Below are positions 10,201 to 17,670 of a stretch of 64,000 bases of DNA, piece after piece. This DNA comes from an uncultured Gammaproteobacteria bacterium (lineage in GTDB: Bacteria; Pseudomonadota; Gammaproteobacteria; Arenicellales; Poriferihabitantaceae). How positions within the stretch are numbered: the stretch's first letter is position 1; every line of letters starts with the position of its first letter. A program made the translations under genes and the position numbers. The stretch spans positions 1 through 64,000 of the forward strand of contig CAMYNW010000027.1 in assembly GCA_947259885.1 (NCBI GenBank), written 5' to 3'. The notes beneath the pieces were generated by a model, which ran no database searches, was not told the origin of the DNA, and was given only the letters and a program-made list of their open reading frames with translations.

Positions 10201-10418
10201 TGATGATGACGGCCCTGTCCTTCCTGCTGGGCGTTGTTCCCCTTCTGGCCGCCTCGGGTGCTGGTGCGGCCAGCCAAAAGGCTATCGGTGTGGCGGTCTT
10301 TGGCGGCATGCTGGCGGCGACGCTAGTCGGCGTGATCCTGATCCCGGTCCTGTTCGTGACGCTGCAGCGTCCGCGCGAATGGATCAAGGCGAAGCTTGGC
10401 GGCGGTGCCGAAGGATAA
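7293..10418 (+). CDS. RND multidrug efflux permease (HAE1/AcrB type)
   Basis: A 1041-residue inner-membrane proton antiporter. A GTG at 7293, four bases after the adaptor's stop, gives the usual N-terminus (FSSVFISRPKTAIVISLVL); the ATG at 7245 lies inside the adaptor gene. The proton-relay Asp pair is in GIVVDDAIVVVENV (TM4) and the relay Lys in GLGAKNAILIVEFA (TM10). Twelve TM segments and two large periplasmic loops are in the expected places. Length is normal for the family. Its GC-rich codon use matches the adaptor and not the host genes, so the pair was probably acquired together, perhaps from an alphaproteobacterium. Substrates are unknown; the operon lacks an outer-membrane component. 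Confidence 0.93.
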   Translation: MFSSVFISRPKTAIVISLVLTIMGAIASVVLPVERFPDITPPAVNVSTSYAGADAETVENTVAAPIEAQVNGVDGMLYMRSTSADNGRYNLDVTFEVGTDPDIAAVNVQNRVAQATSVLPSEVIAAGVKTEKAATNMLLTVVLYSPNGTYDEVFLSNFAAINLTDAIARVPGVGKVVALINFEYAMRVWMDPERMTSLGITPGDVIQAIREQNVQVSAGQVGAPPVPGDQQFQYTIKSKGRLSHASEFENIVIRSGEAGAVVTVGDVARVERGSSVYSTSGSFSGQPATVLAVYQAPGENSLVVSDGVVAEVERLSRSFPDDLVYEIPFNTTDFVEQSVKDVISTLFMAFVLVIAVVFLFLGSLRATLIPVVAIPVSLIGTLAFLLLFGMSLNTVSLFALVLAIGIVVDDAIVVVENVERLMAEERLSPVDATRKAMGQITGPIIATTLVLLAVFVPVTFMPGITGRLYSQFAITISTAVVISSINALTLSPALCSIVLKARKGRQTGVFAVFEGMIGKARDGYVGVVRRFVRVAFLSLVVICGFAVVSGWLLKQIPSGFIPSEDNGYLFVDLQLPDAAAIGRTEAVTARIGEQIRQIKGVEATISINGSSLLNGNTPNGAMIITTLTPWDERQEPNLSAEAILAQILILASQEAAASVIAFNPPPISGLGRSAGVEMKVQQAGGGSAQDLAAALGSLVYSANQRHEIAKAYTTFRANVPQLFVDLDRQKAKTLQVSIAEVFQTLQAQLGSYYVNDFNLFGRVYRVMVQADGDYRNTVEDIGALYVRSTIGEMVPLSTLIDVEKILGPTVLERYNMFRAGTVTGVPAPGFSTGSAIEVLEEEATIALPPGFAFEWTGTAQQQLESAGLVQLILGISVLFGYLFLVAQYESWTMPVAILLSVIVALFGAVAAVAVTGGDVNLYIQIGLIMLVGLGAKNAILIVEFAMERRRAGDSIAEAAVNAANQRFRAVMMTALSFLLGVVPLLAASGAGAASQKAIGVAVFGGMLAATLVGVILIPVLFVTLQRPREWIKAKLGGGAEG

Positions 10419-10924
10419 GAAATCCAACCGCATGCGTGAAAGTATCCGCCTTCTCGAGGTCGGGCTCAAAACGGACAGTTCAGCCAGGAAGGGGAACGAA
10501 GGAAGCTCTGAAAGCAGATACCGTGTTTTTTCAAGGCTCCCTGCCGCTAACCGGGCTTCAGAAACTCCGAAGATGGCAGTTGGAGAGCCGTTCGGCGCAG
10601 GAGGGACCGCCACCACCGCCGAGAGAAGAGATGTGGTTGAAGGGGTGGACGGGATACGGCTCACCACCCCTTGGTCTGATCGAATTGGAAGTCGGGCTCG
10701 CTCTGGGCAACCGGATCGTACATTGGCAACGATTCGACTTTCCCTTCCCAGGCGGGTGGTCCCCTGGCGGGCGAGATCGGTGGGGGATCGGCACTCTTGC
10801 CGATGTACTCCAGAAGGTACTAATGTAATGAACCATCCCCATCCCCATCCACGCCACTAACCTGGCGGAATCTATCAGATCAGGTTAAACCTGATAGACC
10901 TTAACAACCTGATGGGAGATCGAC
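10419..10924. other. No intact gene; end of the GC-rich segment
   Basis: Several overlapping ORFs are present but none has recognisable protein character. The GC-rich composition of the efflux locus fades over this stretch. Just before the IS110 stub, near 10870-10905, is a short inverted repeat (CTATCAG...CTGATAG), consistent with the upstream end of that element. Confidence 0.5.
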
Positions 10925-10962
10925 ATGACACTTAGCATACTGGGCATTGATATTGCCAAGAA
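10925..10962 (+). pseudogene. IS110-family transposase, N-terminal stub
   Basis: The frame starts MTLSILGIDIAK, which matches the beginning of IS110-family (DEDD) transposases, where the first catalytic Asp is in GIDIAK. It is cut after 12-13 codons by the left terminal repeat of the IS6 element and no continuation is found beyond that element's other end. Too short for certainty. Confidence 0.5.
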
Positions 10963-11767
10963 GGTTCTGTCAAGTTGACGTGTCATTGATAGAATTGTCT
11001 GCATGAAAAATATAAACCCAGATTATCGCGGATATCGCTTTTCACCCGAGATCATCAGTCATGCGGTTTGGCTATATCATCGATTTTGCCTTAGCTTTCG
11101 CGATATTGAGGATTTGCTTGCCGAACGTGGCGTAATTGTTTCCTACGAATCTATCCGAAATTGGTGTAGAAATTTTGGATCAACGTATGGTCGAAATATC
11201 AAGAAGCATCGAGGACGGCTTGGCGATACCTGGTATCTTGATGAGGTTTATATCGTGACGGTAAGAGGCGAGCGACGATACCTATGGCGTGCTATTGATC
11301 AAGACGGTGATGTCCTCGACATTTTAGTGCAGAAAACCAAGGACCAACAAGCGGCATTTCGCTTTTTTAGAAAACTGATGAAAGGCCAGGGGAGAACTCC
11401 TCGATTGATCGTCACGGATAAACTGCCGAGTTATGGCGCAGCGCTACGAAAGGTTATGCCCTCTTCGTTACATTGCAATGACCGTTTTGCAAACAATCGA
11501 GTTGAAGTATCGCACGAACATACCCGGGCGCAGGAAAGACAGATGCGACGGTTTAAATCTCCCGGTCAGGCACAACGATTTCTGTCCGTCCACAGTCAGG
11601 TAAACAATCTTTTTCGGATTGGTAGACATTTAATCAGTGCTGAAAACTATAGGATACTGAGAAACCGGTCGTTTAATACTTGGCGACAGGTGACGTACGT
11701 CTGCTGATTGAGAGTGTGCCAATTTGAATGAAATCTTTGACTTTCCGCCAGTTAACTTGACAAAACC
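10963..11767 (+). mobile_element. IS6-family insertion sequence 1
   Basis: An 805-bp element with imperfect 17-bp terminal repeats (GGTTCTGTCAAGTTGAC on the left; GGTTTTGTCAAGTTAAC as the complement of the right) around a full-length transposase gene. The flanking octamers (GCCAAGAA and ATATTGTC) do not match, so there is no target duplication. That fits IS6-mediated deletion or cointegrate resolution, with an IS110 stub on one side and a truncated att-proximal repeat on the other. Confidence 0.85.
11003..11707 (+). CDS. IS6-family DDE transposase
   Basis: A 234-residue transposase with a short N-terminal DNA-binding region (RFSPEIISHAVWLYHRFCLS) and an intact DDE core: Asp in WYLDEVYI, Asp in LIVTDKLPSYG and Glu in NNRVEVSHEH. 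The ending FKSPGQAQRFLSVHSQVNN is typical of the family. Close to the transposase at 15117-15809 (most residues identical) and more distant from the defective one at 12701-13327. Probably functional. Confidence 0.92.
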   Translation: MKNINPDYRGYRFSPEIISHAVWLYHRFCLSFRDIEDLLAERGVIVSYESIRNWCRNFGSTYGRNIKKHRGRLGDTWYLDEVYIVTVRGERRYLWRAIDQDGDVLDILVQKTKDQQAAFRFFRKLMKGQGRTPRLIVTDKLPSYGAALRKVMPSSLHCNDRFANNRVEVSHEHTRAQERQMRRFKSPGQAQRFLSVHSQVNNLFRIGRHLISAENYRILRNRSFNTWRQVTYVC

Positions 11768-11840
11768 ATATTGTCAATTCAACAGTTTATCGTAGTTAAA
11801 GGCAATTAATGATAGCTGAGCACTGTACCTCTGGTGTACC
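11768..11840. repeat. att-proximal repeat, copy B (truncated by IS6)
   Basis: Seventy-three bases from ATATTGTCAATTCAAC to CTGGTGTACC match the inner half of the repeat at 3983-4130 and 15850-15997. The copy begins exactly at the right end of IS6 copy 1, so the outer half was removed by that element. Confidence 0.65.
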
Positions 11841-11977
11841 TCTTCCACGGTTCATTACCCGTACTCTGTCGACGCTGAAGCTTTTGATCCATCCTCATTT
11901 TGAGGTAATTATAATTCCTTACATTTTCTCCTTACAATATGGTAAGATATAGACTATTGGCAAGCAATAGACAGACT

Positions 11978-12217
11978 ATGATTACCGCAACTATTACCAG
12001 CAAAGGTCAAATCACCATTCCCAAAGACATTCGGGATCAGTTGGGTTTGCACGCCGGGGATAAGTTAAGCTTCGTTGAAGAAGAAGACGGCTCCATCAAT
12101 CTGGTACCGATCAAAAAACCACTCAGAGCTCTAAAAGGCTTGGTCGCTAAGCCCAAACGGCCTGTCAGTGTTGAAGATATGAACAAAGCGGTTAAACGCA
12201 ATGCAAGTCGGTCTTGA
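11978..12217 (+). CDS. AbrB/MazE-type antitoxin
   Basis: A 79-residue protein with the swapped-hairpin AbrB DNA-binding motif at its N-terminus (TITSKGQITIPKDIRDQLGL, residues 4-23), followed by a basic tail that would wrap the toxin. The ATG at 11978 is preferred over 11939 because the fold begins right after it. It overlaps the PIN-domain gene by four bases (TTGA), the layout of a VapBC-type module in which the antitoxin also represses the operon. AT-rich sequence around 11925-11955 is the likely promoter. Confidence 0.85.
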   Translation: MITATITSKGQITIPKDIRDQLGLHAGDKLSFVEEEDGSINLVPIKKPLRALKGLVAKPKRPVSVEDMNKAVKRNASRS

Positions 12218-12621
12218 TTGCGCTCGACACCAATGTCCTTGTGCGTTATTTAGTACAGGATGATCCCAAACAAGCCAGGGTAGCCACCCGGTTTATTGAA
12301 CAAAATTGCACTGATGAAAAACCATGTTTTATTGGTCAGATCGTCTTATGTGAACTTGCCTGGGTATTGGAAAGCGCCTATAACCAGAATCGCGAGCAAG
12401 TCGCGTATGTTATTGAAGAACTACTGCAGGTAGGACAACTAGAAGTACAACAACCAGAAGTCGTATGGCGGGCGCTCAACGATTATAAAAATTCAAATGC
12501 CGATTTCCCGGATCATGTACTCGCTAGAGTGAATCAATCAGCCGGTTGTGAGTGTACAGTCACATTTGACATTAAAGCGAGCAAACAACCTGCCTTTAAA
12601 TTACTTGGCAACAACACTTAA
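12214..12621 (+). CDS. PIN-domain ribonuclease toxin (VapC type)
   Basis: A 135-residue PIN domain with Asp5 (ALDTNVLVRYL), Glu47 (VLCELAWVL), the Asp cluster in NADFPDHVLA (about 96-99) and Asp118 (TFDIKAS), the metal-binding acidic residues of the family. It uses a TTG start overlapping the antitoxin stop, implying translational coupling. VapC toxins cut specific RNAs, often initiator tRNA or rRNA; the target here is unknown. The pair looks intact and could stabilise the island. Confidence 0.85.
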   Translation: MIALDTNVLVRYLVQDDPKQARVATRFIEQNCTDEKPCFIGQIVLCELAWVLESAYNQNREQVAYVIEELLQVGQLEVQQPEVVWRALNDYKNSNADFPDHVLARVNQSAGCECTVTFDIKASKQPAFKLLGNNT

Positions 12622-12651
12622 GACTTACTTTCAGGCTATATCGGTTGCATG

Positions 12652-13369
12652 GGTATTGGCAAGTTAACTATTTCAGACTGCCCTCATCTGAATTCGATTG
12701 TTAAGCAACCGCCTTTCCCCACTCTGTTAACGCACTGCCTCTGAGGTTTCGATAGTGATCGGCAGATACCAGGTGCCTGCCAAGATTGAATAAATTATGG
12801 ACAGCGGCATGAGCACCCAAGAACCGTTGCGCCTGTCTAACTGATTTGGACCGCCTCATCCCCCGCTCTCTTATCCTGGTCGCCTCATGCGAGACTCCAT
12901 AGCTTCGCAGCTTATCGGTCACAATCTTTCTCGGCTCCCCGCCATGGTTCCGCAATAAACGCTTGAAAAAACGCTTGAAAAAACGCTTCGCAGCAGCCCC
13001 ATCTCGCTTTGCCTGGGGATAGACATCAACCACCTCACCATCCTGGTCAACAGCCCGCCAAAGATAGTACTGCTTGCCATTGATTTTTACGAAGACTTCA
13101 TCGATAAAGAACGTGTCACCGTAGCCTCTGTGCTTTCGTCTCAATCTTCTGGCGTAAAGGGCTCCAAATTTAATGCACCAAAGTCGGATTGCTTCTCTAG
13201 ATACGGTGATGCAGCGCTCAGCCACTAGGTCTTCTATATCTCGGTGGCTCAAGTTGAAACGGTAGTAGAGCCAGACTGCATAGTTGATGATCTCGGGAGG
13301 GAATCGGTGGCGTTTGTATGTGTTCATCCACCGATTCTAGCAATATACGTGATTTAACTTGGCGATACC
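12652..13369 (-). mobile_element. IS6-family insertion sequence 2 (defective)
   Basis: A 718-bp element with terminal repeats GGTATTGGCAAGTTAAC (left) and GGTATCGCCAAGTTAAAT (complement of the right). It is shorter than the other two copies because the transposase has an internal deletion. The flanking octamers do not match. Confidence 0.75.
12701..13327 (-). pseudogene. IS6-family transposase, catalytic Glu deleted
   Basis: The 208-residue frame is open, but about 26 residues between SYG and VSHE are missing compared with the other two copies. This removes the NNRVE segment that holds the catalytic glutamate. There is also a small tandem repeat (FFKRFFKRLLR, from a repeated 12-base unit). 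The first two catalytic Asp residues (FFIDEVFV, KIVTDKL) remain. Almost certainly inactive as a transposase. Confidence 0.8.
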
Positions 13370-13696
13370 GGGCAAATGGTATATACCGTACTACCTGGAT
13401 GTTGGAGCCGGGCAGTCAGACTTGCGGCCCGTCAGTTCAATTGGGGAGACCTGACGTTTGCATACCGCCACCTCGAATGGGACCTCCCCTCGGATATCCC
13501 CATCAAGGACATTAGTTTCAGCGGACCGATCATACAGGCCAAGTGGTACTTCTAAACTAGTGAATATTAATAAGACTCTATTAGTCTTTTTTTTTATAAG
13601 CTCAATTTTCAGCCAGACAAACTTTAAGACTGGATCCGGTTTGTGGGGCAGGTCACTGTGACCGTATTGTCTAATTAGAATCTCTTAAGAAATATC
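13370..13696. other. No gene recognised; upstream region of the 419-aa gene
   Basis: Two short ORFs (13318-13515, 13458-13661) have no protein character. The right part (from about 13560) is AT-rich and probably carries the promoter for the gene at 13697, but no clear -35/-10 pair stands out. Confidence 0.4.
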
Positions 13697-14956
13697 ATGA
13701 TCAATAATTTTATGAAAGTTAGTGCTCGATTATTCATTTTTCCAATTGTATTTATAGTGTCACAAACGGGATTTGCGGCAGAGTATGAAGAAGCACCGGT
13801 TTTCAAAGCCTCTCAGTTGCTGAACAAAAATATGCGTGCGGGTGAGAACTTCACCGTAAATGAGAAAGTCGTCAATCATGGCTTCATGAATCAATACACG
13901 GTTGAAACTAAATGGGGAGACTTCACCGCGAAGTCTGACGCTCAACTTCGCCTGGGACTACACGAAGTTAGTGTCATGGGTATCATCGAGGAAATGTTAG
14001 CCAACGACGAAGTCACAAAAGCTGCTGGAGAACAAGGAACAGACACCTTCGAAAACGCCAAAAAACTAGTCAGTAATCCAGGTGAGGTTTTAGATGGGGC
14101 AGTAGAAGGGACAAAAAAACTCTTCAGCCTCGGTAAACGCGCTTGGAATGATAAAAGCGCTTCGTCCACCCAAGAAGACAGCAAGTGGGAATCATTAGTT
14201 GGCTTTTCAAGTAAGAAAAGAGAATATGCCGCACAATTCAAAATTGACCCATATACAACAAATCCGCTGATGGAAGAAGCTCTCGACAAGCTAACCTGGA
14301 CGACACATTCGACCAAGCTGGCAAGTGGGTTCTTAGTATCCTTGATCCCCGTTGTCGGCGTTGCAGCAACAGTTTCCAATACCAGTGATGTTCTTAACGA
14401 AGTTATGGTTCTAAAATCACCGTTGGAATTACGAGAAGATAACATCAGGTCCTTGAGCGATGTCGGGATCAATCAGACTGTAATTGACTTATTTATGCGA
14501 AATGAATATTTCACACCAACTTCTCAAACGCTATTTGTAGAAGCTCTGGCTTCTATGAAATCGACGAAAGGACTTGAAGCAGTAATTGGAATCGCAACCT
14601 TGAGTGATGATGTCGAAACAGCAACCCTGCGTCAGCGTCAAATGCAAATGTATGCCAGTTATCATAAACACATCAAACCCATCAAACATTTTTCGTCCTT
14701 GGGTGACATGGCTTACGCCAAAACAAGTGAAGACACAACCCTGGTAGTTTCTCCGGTAGACTATTTGTTCTGGACCAAAGATGTCGATGAAGTAGCCAAA
14801 TCTATCAGACAAAACGACAACGACCATAATGGAAAACTGGAACTATGGATTGCAGGGAAATTTAGTGAAGCTACTGCATCGATGCTGAAAGATATGGGAT
14901 GGAGTTTACATATTAATGCTGAAAACTCTTTGCTCGGAAATGCAGACAAAAGTTGA
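13697..14956 (+). CDS. Secreted protein of unknown function, 419 aa
   Basis: The protein begins with a signal peptide (KVSARLFIFPIVFIVSQTGF, cleavage near FAA-EYEE), so it is exported. A hydrophobic segment at about residues 208-227 (LASGFLVSLIPVVGVAATVS) could be a membrane or hairpin segment; the rest is soluble and rich in helix-forming residues. No cysteine pairs, catalytic motif or known domain could be recognised. It is AT-richer than the efflux genes. It lies between two IS6-family elements, so it is cargo of the island, and no partner gene accompanies it. The ATG at 13697 and one at 13712 are both possible starts. Confidence 0.65.
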   Translation: MINNFMKVSARLFIFPIVFIVSQTGFAAEYEEAPVFKASQLLNKNMRAGENFTVNEKVVNHGFMNQYTVETKWGDFTAKSDAQLRLGLHEVSVMGIIEEMLANDEVTKAAGEQGTDTFENAKKLVSNPGEVLDGAVEGTKKLFSLGKRAWNDKSASSTQEDSKWESLVGFSSKKREYAAQFKIDPYTTNPLMEEALDKLTWTTHSTKLASGFLVSLIPVVGVAATVSNTSDVLNEVMVLKSPLELREDNIRSLSDVGINQTVIDLFMRNEYFTPTSQTLFVEALASMKSTKGLEAVIGIATLSDDVETATLRQRQMQMYASYHKHIKPIKHFSSLGDMAYAKTSEDTTLVVSPVDYLFWTKDVDEVAKSIRQNDNDHNGKLELWIAGKFSEATASMLKDMGWSLHINAENSLLGNADKS

Positions 14957-15056
14957 TCCCGATTTGTGCCAATATTGCCCTTCCTTTAGGGATTACCAGA
15001 TGGCGCTTAGGGCAACTTTCTGCCAATAGGCTTTACTTTTCTATAAGGCAGAAACA

Positions 15057-15849
15057 GGTACTGTCAAATTAACGTTAAGAGCACCAAATAATCCTTACGG
15101 ATAGGTACGTTCTCATTTAGCAGGCGCACGTCACCTGTTGCCATGTTCTAAATGACCGGTTTCTCAATATCCTGTAGGTCTCAGCGCATAGTAGATGTCG
15201 ACCGATACGAAAGAGATTGTTTACTTGGCTATGAACGGATAGAAAGCGTTGTGCCTGGCCGGATGATTTGAATCTTCGCATCTGTCTTTCCTGCGCTCGT
15301 GTATGTTGGTGGGATACTTCAACACGATTATTAGCAAACCGATCATTGCAGTGTAGAGAAGAGGGCATGACATTTCTTAAAGCTGCGCCATAACTTGGTA
15401 GCTTATCCGTGACGATCAATCGAGGAGATCGTCTTTGACCCTTCATTAGTTTTCTAAAAAACCGATGTGCCGCTTGTTGGTTCTTGGACTTTTGCACCAA
15501 AATATCGAGAACATCGCCATCCTGATCAACAGCACGCCATAGATATCGTCGCTCGCCCCGAACTGTCACGATAAAAACCTCATCAAGATACCAAGTATCG
15601 CCAAGCATTCCTCGATGCTTCTTTATCTTTCGGGCGTATGATGATCCGAATTTTCTACACCAATAACGAATGGCTTCATAAGAAACATCTACTCCCCGCT
15701 CGGCCAACAGATCTTCTACATCACGCAAGCTGAGACTAAATCGATGGTAGAGCCAAACTGCGTGACTAATAATTTCGGGCGGGAATCGGTGGCGTTTATA
15801 GATATCCATAGCTAGATTATGGAACCTAGCCAATTAATTTGACAGTACC
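15057..15849 (-). mobile_element. IS6-family insertion sequence 3
   Basis: A 793-bp element with near-perfect 17-bp terminal repeats (GGTACTGTCAAATTAAC on the left; GGTACTGTCAAATTAAT as the complement of the right). The flanking octamers CAGAAACA and ATTTTAAG differ. The right end abuts the att core itself, so insertion or deletion happened within an att site. Confidence 0.85.
15117..15809 (-). CDS. IS6-family DDE transposase
   Basis: About 230 residues with the DDE triad intact (WYLDEVFI, LIVTDKLPSYG, NNRVEVSH). The ATG at 15809 (MDIYKRHRFPPEI) corresponds to the N-terminus of the other copies; the frame can be extended to 15833. Very similar to the transposase at 11003-11707 but not identical, so the two insertions are not a recent duplication of one element. 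Confidence 0.9.
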   Translation of the reverse strand: MDIYKRHRFPPEIISHAVWLYHRFSLSLRDVEDLLAERGVDVSYEAIRYWCRKFGSSYARKIKKHRGMLGDTWYLDEVFIVTVRGERRYLWRAVDQDGDVLDILVQKSKNQQAAHRFFRKLMKGQRRSPRLIVTDKLPSYGAALRNVMPSSLHCNDRFANNRVEVSHQHTRAQERQMRRFKSSGQAQRFLSVHSQVNNLFRIGRHLLCAETYRILRNRSFRTWQQVTCAC

Positions 15850-15997
15850 ATTTTAAGTCCCACAACTAAACACCAAGTCTTTGATAGTTAATGATAGTTA
15901 GTATAAGTTTGTGATAGTCACAAATATTGTCAATTCAACAGTTTATCGTAGTTTAGGGCAATTAATGCAAGCTGAGCACTGTACCTCTGGTGTACCT
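15850..15997. repeat. att-proximal repeat, copy C
   Basis: Matches 3983-4130 almost throughout, including the inner edge of the tRNA-Leu att core (ATTTTAAGTCCCACAA). It starts at the end of IS6 copy 3, which has removed the rest of the tRNA part. It implies that a second island boundary once stood here, so 15850-21145 may be one integrated unit. Confidence 0.7.
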
Positions 15998-16164
15998 TTT
16001 TCACTGTTTTCTAGGTGCATCATGCCGTTACGGATAAGCATTGCTACTACTTATCATGACTAGGCTTTACGGTCGGCGGTCACCGTTTTTCTAAGATCTT
16101 TGATCTCAAGTTCCTCAAAACACTTGAATAATCGGCGTTGTCTTGCGCGATTTACATCCCTTAG

Positions 16165-16191
16165 TTTTTCTCTTGGCCGTCAAGAGAAAAA
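16165..16191. terminator. Palindromic terminator, bidirectional
   Basis: TTTTTCTCTTG and CAAGAGAAAAA pair perfectly over 11 bp around a 5-base loop, giving a U-rich end on either strand. It lies 17 bases beyond the ParE stop on the minus strand and probably ends the ParDE transcript. Confidence 0.55.
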
Positions 16192-16207
16192 AGTACACGA
16201 ATTTTTT

Positions 16208-16501
16208 CTAAGGCTCTCTTAGCTTTTTCTTCGCGTCTTGCCGTCCAATGATTGCCATGATTTCGATGGTTTTCCCGTCAACGCGATAGTACACGCTATC
16301 CGCACCGCACACGCCGCGCCTGTAGCCATCGCGGACATTTGATACCGGATACAAAAGCGGTTGCTCTGCAAGCTGTTCGAAATGCTTAAAAAATGCGTTG
16401 TAATAACGATCTGCGGCCTCCACACCCCAATTCTAAATGCCATAAAACCAAATTCGCCTTAGGTCAGCCTTCGCTTCTGGCGAAACTCTATAATTTGCCA
16501 T
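16208..16501 (-). pseudogene. ParE/RelE-family toxin with nonsense mutation
   Basis: Starting at the ATG at 16499-16501, the frame reads MANYRVSPEAKADLRRIWFY, then GI, a TAG stop, and continues in the same frame with NWGVEAADRYYNAFFKHFEQ to LYPVSNVRDGYRRGVCGADS and a normal ParE ending (VDGKTIEIMAIIGRQD). Only the in-frame TAG, at about codon 23, interrupts it; family members have Glu, Gln or a similar residue there. The toxin would be truncated unless the stop is read through. The start overlaps the antitoxin gene by 14 bases. Confidence 0.8.
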
Positions 16502-16757
16502 CGCGACGGGCTTCCTCTTTGAAGCCGTCGAGCATTTCTTGCGGCGTTTCCTCAACCCATCCATGCTCCTCTACGGATTTTTCGGAAGCAATAAGTTTGG
16601 CGCGGATTTGCTCAATTTCAATCGTCCGCATTTCTTTTTCGCGCAACGCCTCGCGGATCAATTCACTATCGGTCGCATAGTGACCTTTTGCCATTTGTGC
16701 CTGAATCCAGCTTTCCTGTTGGTCGGTCACGGTGATGCTCTTTTTTACCATTGGCAT
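16488..16757 (-). CDS. ParD-family antitoxin
   Basis: An 89-residue ribbon-helix-helix antitoxin: KSITVTDQQESWIQAQMAKG forms the strand and first helix, YATDSELIREALREKE the second helix, followed by an acidic toxin-binding tail (VEETPQEMLDGFKEEARRDG). ParD normally represses its own operon and neutralises ParE, a gyrase poison. It remains intact although the toxin gene has an internal stop, consistent with loss of the toxin under no selection to keep the module. Confidence 0.82.
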   Translation of the reverse strand: MPMVKKSITVTDQQESWIQAQMAKGHYATDSELIREALREKEMRTIEIEQIRAKLIASEKSVEEHGWVEETPQEMLDGFKEEARRDGKL

Positions 16758-16939
16758 AAGAAGTCCTCCAAAAAGTAAGAATTTATACTACTTTATACTA
16801 CTCTACATTTGCCGTTTTGATAAGCAATTTTTTTACTTTTCTTCTCTCAAAAGTAGCATCCATTTTGGCGTTTTCATCAGAATATTCCCTGCAGAAAAAA
16901 CTCAATTAAATCAACAATGACGAGCTTTTAGGAGGGACA

Positions 16940-17666
16940 GTAGCGGCCAGGGCTGACGAGCGCAAGAAACTTGAGCGTCTGTGCCGATATATCAGCCGTC
17001 CTGCGGTTTCTGAAAAGCGGCTTTCGTTAACGTCAAACCGCCCTGGTACCGAAGCCCAGAGTTAACCTGACTCGATTCCACGGCGTGTTCGTGCGGGGCG
17101 GCCATCCGCCGAATAGTAAGCACCGTGCCCTGATAACACCGGCAAAACGTGGTAAGGGCAACAGCCGCGAGGAAAACTGTAAGACAGGCGACTGCGAGTC
17201 CGCAAACCACCACACCGCGATGACATGGGCGCAACGCTTGAAACGGGTTTTCAACATTGAGATTACAACTTGTGATACATGCGGTGGTACCGTCAAAGTG
17301 ATCGCCAGTATCGAAGATCCTGCGGTGATCAAGCAGATACTTGCACACCTCGAAAAAAAAGCTGAATCAAAAGAATGCAGCCCACTACCTGAGAGCAGGG
17401 CACCACCGCAAAAGGGGGAAGTGCGGGTAGCCGACTAAGGTAATGTCAACTCTCTCAACTCACCTAATTGCTGCGAGCAAAAGTAGCGGCAGGTAACCGC
17501 CTGCCTGGTGGTTGAATTTTGGCTGGATTACTCAGTGAAAAGGGGCGATATTGTGAGTCCTGACGGAAATTAGTCAGATTTCGGAAGCATCGAGGCTGAT
17601 CGGCGTCGTTAATATCGTTCTTTTCTGGGTGAAATAAGGAAAATAGGGTATTTATCCTTCCTATAC
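16940..17666 (+). mobile_element. IS91-family element, copy 2 (5'-truncated fragment)
   Basis: The fragment begins within the transposase (GTAGCGGCCAGGGCTGACGAG) and runs to the same CCTTCCTATAC terminus as copy 1. The transposase remnant reads ARADERKKLERLCRYISRP up to LTSN, then loses about 110 bases and resumes at FVRGGHPPNSKHRALITPA, ending in a CDTCGGTVKVIASIEDPAV segment at about 17438. Coding is broken and the HUH domain is absent, so it cannot transpose on its own. Confidence 0.75.
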
Positions 17667-17670
17667 TTAG

